NCBI GenBank assembly: GCA_030600745.1 | Contig: JAUVLL010000025.1 | Span: forward strand, 1 to 15,848 | Direction: 5' to 3' | DNA from: Spirochaetaceae bacterium | GTDB lineage: Bacteria; Spirochaetota; Spirochaetia; B11-G9 | DNA: 15,848 nt | In this document: one piece after another, positions 14,061 to 15,848 of the stretch | Layout of the letters: each line of letters begins with the position of its first letter | Numbering within the stretch: position 1 is the first letter of the stretch | Translations under genes and position numbers: made by a program | The notes under the pieces: model-generated | The model's input: only the letters and a program-made list of their open reading frames with translations | Database searches by the model: none | What the model was told of the DNA's origin: nothing

Positions 14061-15272
14061 ATGCAATCGGAATTTCATACAAAAAAACTTACTTCAAATA
14101 TAAGCAAAAATTACCTTTTCCTGGGACTGACAACACTGGATTTTACAAGAGGCCTTTGGATGATATATCTATTCACCCGAGGTTTCTCTCTTATAGAGCT
14201 TGGTATTCTTGAAGGTGTGTTTCATCTTACAACATTTATTATGGAGATTCCAACAGGAATAGTTGCAGACCTTTGGGGTCGAAAGCTGAGTCGTCTTCTT
14301 GGCAGAATAATCTTTCTTGTAAGCCTTGGAATAATGTTCTGGAGTTACAGTTTTACTCTGCAGTTAATAGGGTTTATTATTACGGCAATTGGATACAACC
14401 TGGAAAGCGGAGCAGGAGAAGCCCTTCTGTACGATTCCATGAAAGAACTGGGTATAGAAGAAAAGTATAAAAAGACAGCCGGCTATAATAATTTCATAGA
14501 TCAGACGGGTGGTATTCTAAGCTTTATAATTGGCGGTTATATTGCAGTTAACATGGGATATACATGGGTTTTTATACCTTCTATGCTTATCTGTCTAATT
14601 TCAATTCTATTAACCGGCAGCATGTATGAACCCACCATTACAAAGCATGAGCAAGCCCGACTTAAAAAAATGGGCTGGATAAAAGCTATGGCAGTCCAGA
14701 CTAAAGAAAGCCTGAAAGTTGTTAAAGAAAGGCCGAAAATTGCATTTTTAATTCTTTTCAGTGAACTGATCTTCATGTTTCTTACCAGTTTGTTCTTTTA
14801 TCTCCAAACTTACTGGAAGGGTAATGGATGGAACGAATTTCAAATAGGTGTTGTCCTGGCTGCTGCAGCTGCAATGAGTGCAATATCAGGCTTAAAAGGA
14901 TACAGAATAGAAAAGAAGATTGGAGAAAAAGGCATTCTGTTATTTGCTCCCCTCCTGCTTATGATATCTATGTGGGGTATTGCTCTTACGTCCGTAGACT
15001 ATCTATTTTTTATTATTACAGGATTAATAGACGGTCTTCTTTATGTTGCAGTTCAGGATTATTTAAACAGAATGATCCCTTCCAAAAGAAGAGCAACTGT
15101 CCTTTCCTTTCAAAGTATGACATTCAGTCTTTATATGATTATATTTTTTCCTGCTGTTGGTTTCTTTGGTGATAAATTTGGATTGGAATATTCATTTATA
15201 GGTTTGGCTATTACAGGAACAGTAATGTATGGATTTTATATTTTATTTACCAGGAAAATTTTTAAAACGTAG
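14061..15272 (+). CDS. Major facilitator superfamily transporter
   Basis: A 403-aa polytopic membrane protein with about 12 hydrophobic segments in two halves, split by a charged central loop (about 190-225, TKHEQARLKKMGWIKAMAVQTKESLKVVKERP). MFS motif A is seen between helices 2 and 3 as GIVADLWGRKLSR (66-78), with a related but weak GYRIEKKIGEKG stretch (280-291) in the second half. Acidic and basic residues in helix 1 (LDFTRG, 26-31) and YNLESGAGEALLYD (112-125) recall proton-linked drug or metabolite exporters, but the substrate cannot be read. ATG has GGAG six bases away. It is a single-gene unit on the plus strand. Its TAG stop is part of the palindrome at 15265-15300. Confidence 0.88.
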   Translation: MQSEFHTKKLTSNISKNYLFLGLTTLDFTRGLWMIYLFTRGFSLIELGILEGVFHLTTFIMEIPTGIVADLWGRKLSRLLGRIIFLVSLGIMFWSYSFTLQLIGFIITAIGYNLESGAGEALLYDSMKELGIEEKYKKTAGYNNFIDQTGGILSFIIGGYIAVNMGYTWVFIPSMLICLISILLTGSMYEPTITKHEQARLKKMGWIKAMAVQTKESLKVVKERPKIAFLILFSELIFMFLTSLFFYLQTYWKGNGWNEFQIGVVLAAAAAMSAISGLKGYRIEKKIGEKGILLFAPLLLMISMWGIALTSVDYLFFIITGLIDGLLYVAVQDYLNRMIPSKRRATVLSFQSMTFSLYMIIFFPAVGFFGDKFGLEYSFIGLAITGTVMYGFYILFTRKIFKT

Positions 15273-15300
15273 GGGCGAACGGCCGTTCGCCCCTACGTTT
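15265..15300. repeat. Perfect 36-bp palindrome with GTAGGG...CCCTAC core (copy 3)
   Basis: Half-site AAACGTAGGGGCGAACGG (15265-15282) is followed by its exact reverse complement (15283-15300) with no spacer. The 28-bp core shared in form with the other copies is 15269-15296. TAG at 15270-15272 ends the MFS gene and TAG at 15295-15293 (minus strand) ends the DUF2400 gene, with 20 bases between them, exactly as at copy 1. Read on the minus strand the stem runs into GTTTTAAAAATTTT, so it might also act as an intrinsic terminator for the DUF2400 gene; the plus strand has only TTT. Confidence 0.9.
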
Positions 15301-15848
15301 CCCTGTTGTACAGTTCATCATAGTTCAGATCAGGATGTATCCCAAGGCGGGTCAGGCTGAAATCGAACCGAACAGGATCAATAGGATCATAAACTTTTAG
15401 AGCATTAGTTATTTCTATTGCTGTTTTCATATCTGCAGATTTCCTGCTTGTAAAACCCAATATCTGACTAATCTGCATCATATGAGTATCCAGAGGAATA
15501 ATAAGAATATCTTCTGGTAGATCATTCCATATCCCCGGATCGATATTATCCTTTCTAATCATCCACCTAAGAAACAAATTCAAACGTTTACAGGCACTGC
15601 CCTTTTCAGGGTCAGGTAAAACTCTTTGTCCGGAGGATATATTTTTTGTTAATTGGGTAACAAAAAAAGAAAGGCTGCGGGTAGAATCTCCGGAAGTTCT
15701 ATTGACTCCTTCAAAAAAACAATTGTAAAGAGAACCAAACTCAACAATAACATTTTTTATACCCAAAAGAAAATCTACAAGACTGTTATCAGTGTAGAAC
15801 CTGTATTTAAAATTATGAAAAACAGATTCAAGATCCCTTCGGTCCAGA
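15293..15848 (-). CDS. DUF2400/TIGR02757 family protein (C-terminal 184 residues, cut by window edge)
   Basis: The minus strand is open from the right edge to TAG at 15293. Visible family features, counting from the edge, are FKYRFYTDNSLVDFLLGI (13-30), GSLYNCFF (38-45), LPDPEKGSACKRLNLFLRW (77-95), MIRKDNID and IIPLDTHMMQISQILGFTSR (residues 96-135), KTAIEITNALKVYDPIDP (141-158) and RFDFSLTRLGI (160-170). These match DUF2400, a family of unknown function whose all-helical build has been compared with helix-hairpin-helix DNA repair enzymes. A TTG at 15766 could be taken as a start, but it reads as Leu28 within a conserved stretch that continues upstream, so the gene is truncated by the window and not short. 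It converges on the MFS gene. Confidence 0.88.
   Translation of the reverse strand, partial: LDRRDLESVFHNFKYRFYTDNSLVDFLLGIKNVIVEFGSLYNCFFEGVNRTSGDSTRSLSFFVTQLTKNISSGQRVLPDPEKGSACKRLNLFLRWMIRKDNIDPGIWNDLPEDILIIPLDTHMMQISQILGFTSRKSADMKTAIEITNALKVYDPIDPVRFDFSLTRLGIHPDLNYDELYNRET

Noticed and set aside
15293..15766. A complete 157-aa protein starting at TTG 15766
   Set aside because: The frame stays open to the window edge and the upstream codons read as family sequence, so the TTG is an internal leucine codon.
1..15848. CRISPR arrays, tRNA or rRNA genes, complete insertion sequences, phage genes
   Set aside because: None was seen: no regular spaced repeats, no cloverleaf tail or rRNA stretch, no transposase or phage structural gene.

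Overview
The window holds a spirochaete-like chromosomal segment that is AT-rich by eye. The placement rests on gene content and order (a trimmed division and cell wall cluster running straight into a Xer recombinase, a TPR lipoprotein and dprA, next to a DUF4912 plus GH57 pair), not on any RNA gene or species marker, so it is an inference.

Region 1 (1-11014, minus strand) is one long, tightly packed operon. In transcription order it reads mraZ, rsmH, ftsL, murF, mraY, ftsW, ftsQ/divIB, ftsA, ftsZ, a XerD-like recombinase, a TPR lipoprotein and dprA; dprA runs off the left edge. Most junctions overlap or nearly touch (8-nt, 4-nt and 1-nt overlaps, or TAA directly followed by ATG), so translational coupling is likely from end to end. 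A consensus promoter (TTGACA, 16 bp, TAAAAT) precedes mraZ, with TGGGT/TGGGG boxes that match the known MraZ operator. Several classical cluster members (ftsI, murE, murD, murG, murC, ddl) are absent. ftsQ and ftsA both start with TTG, while ftsZ has ATG behind a full GGAGG.

Region 2 (about 11015-13770) has a small unrecognised 80-aa gene divergent from mraZ, then on the minus strand a DUF4912 protein and a GH57 alpha-glucan branching enzyme, probably one operon for storage glucan.

Region 3 (13770-15848) has a 291-bp intergenic stretch, an MFS transporter on the plus strand, and a convergent DUF2400/TIGR02757 protein that runs off the right edge.

The most unusual feature is a family of three 28-bp palindromes with the pattern GTAGGG...CCCTAC (one degenerate), at 11376, 13880 and 15269. 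The two intact copies lie exactly between convergent genes, and the TAG at each end of the palindrome is the stop codon of the flanking gene on that strand. Both convergent pairs therefore have the same stop-to-stop spacing, TAG-N20-CTA. The arms differ between copies but stay self-complementary. The GTAG end resembles the GTAG tetranucleotide of REP elements that RAYT transposases mobilise.
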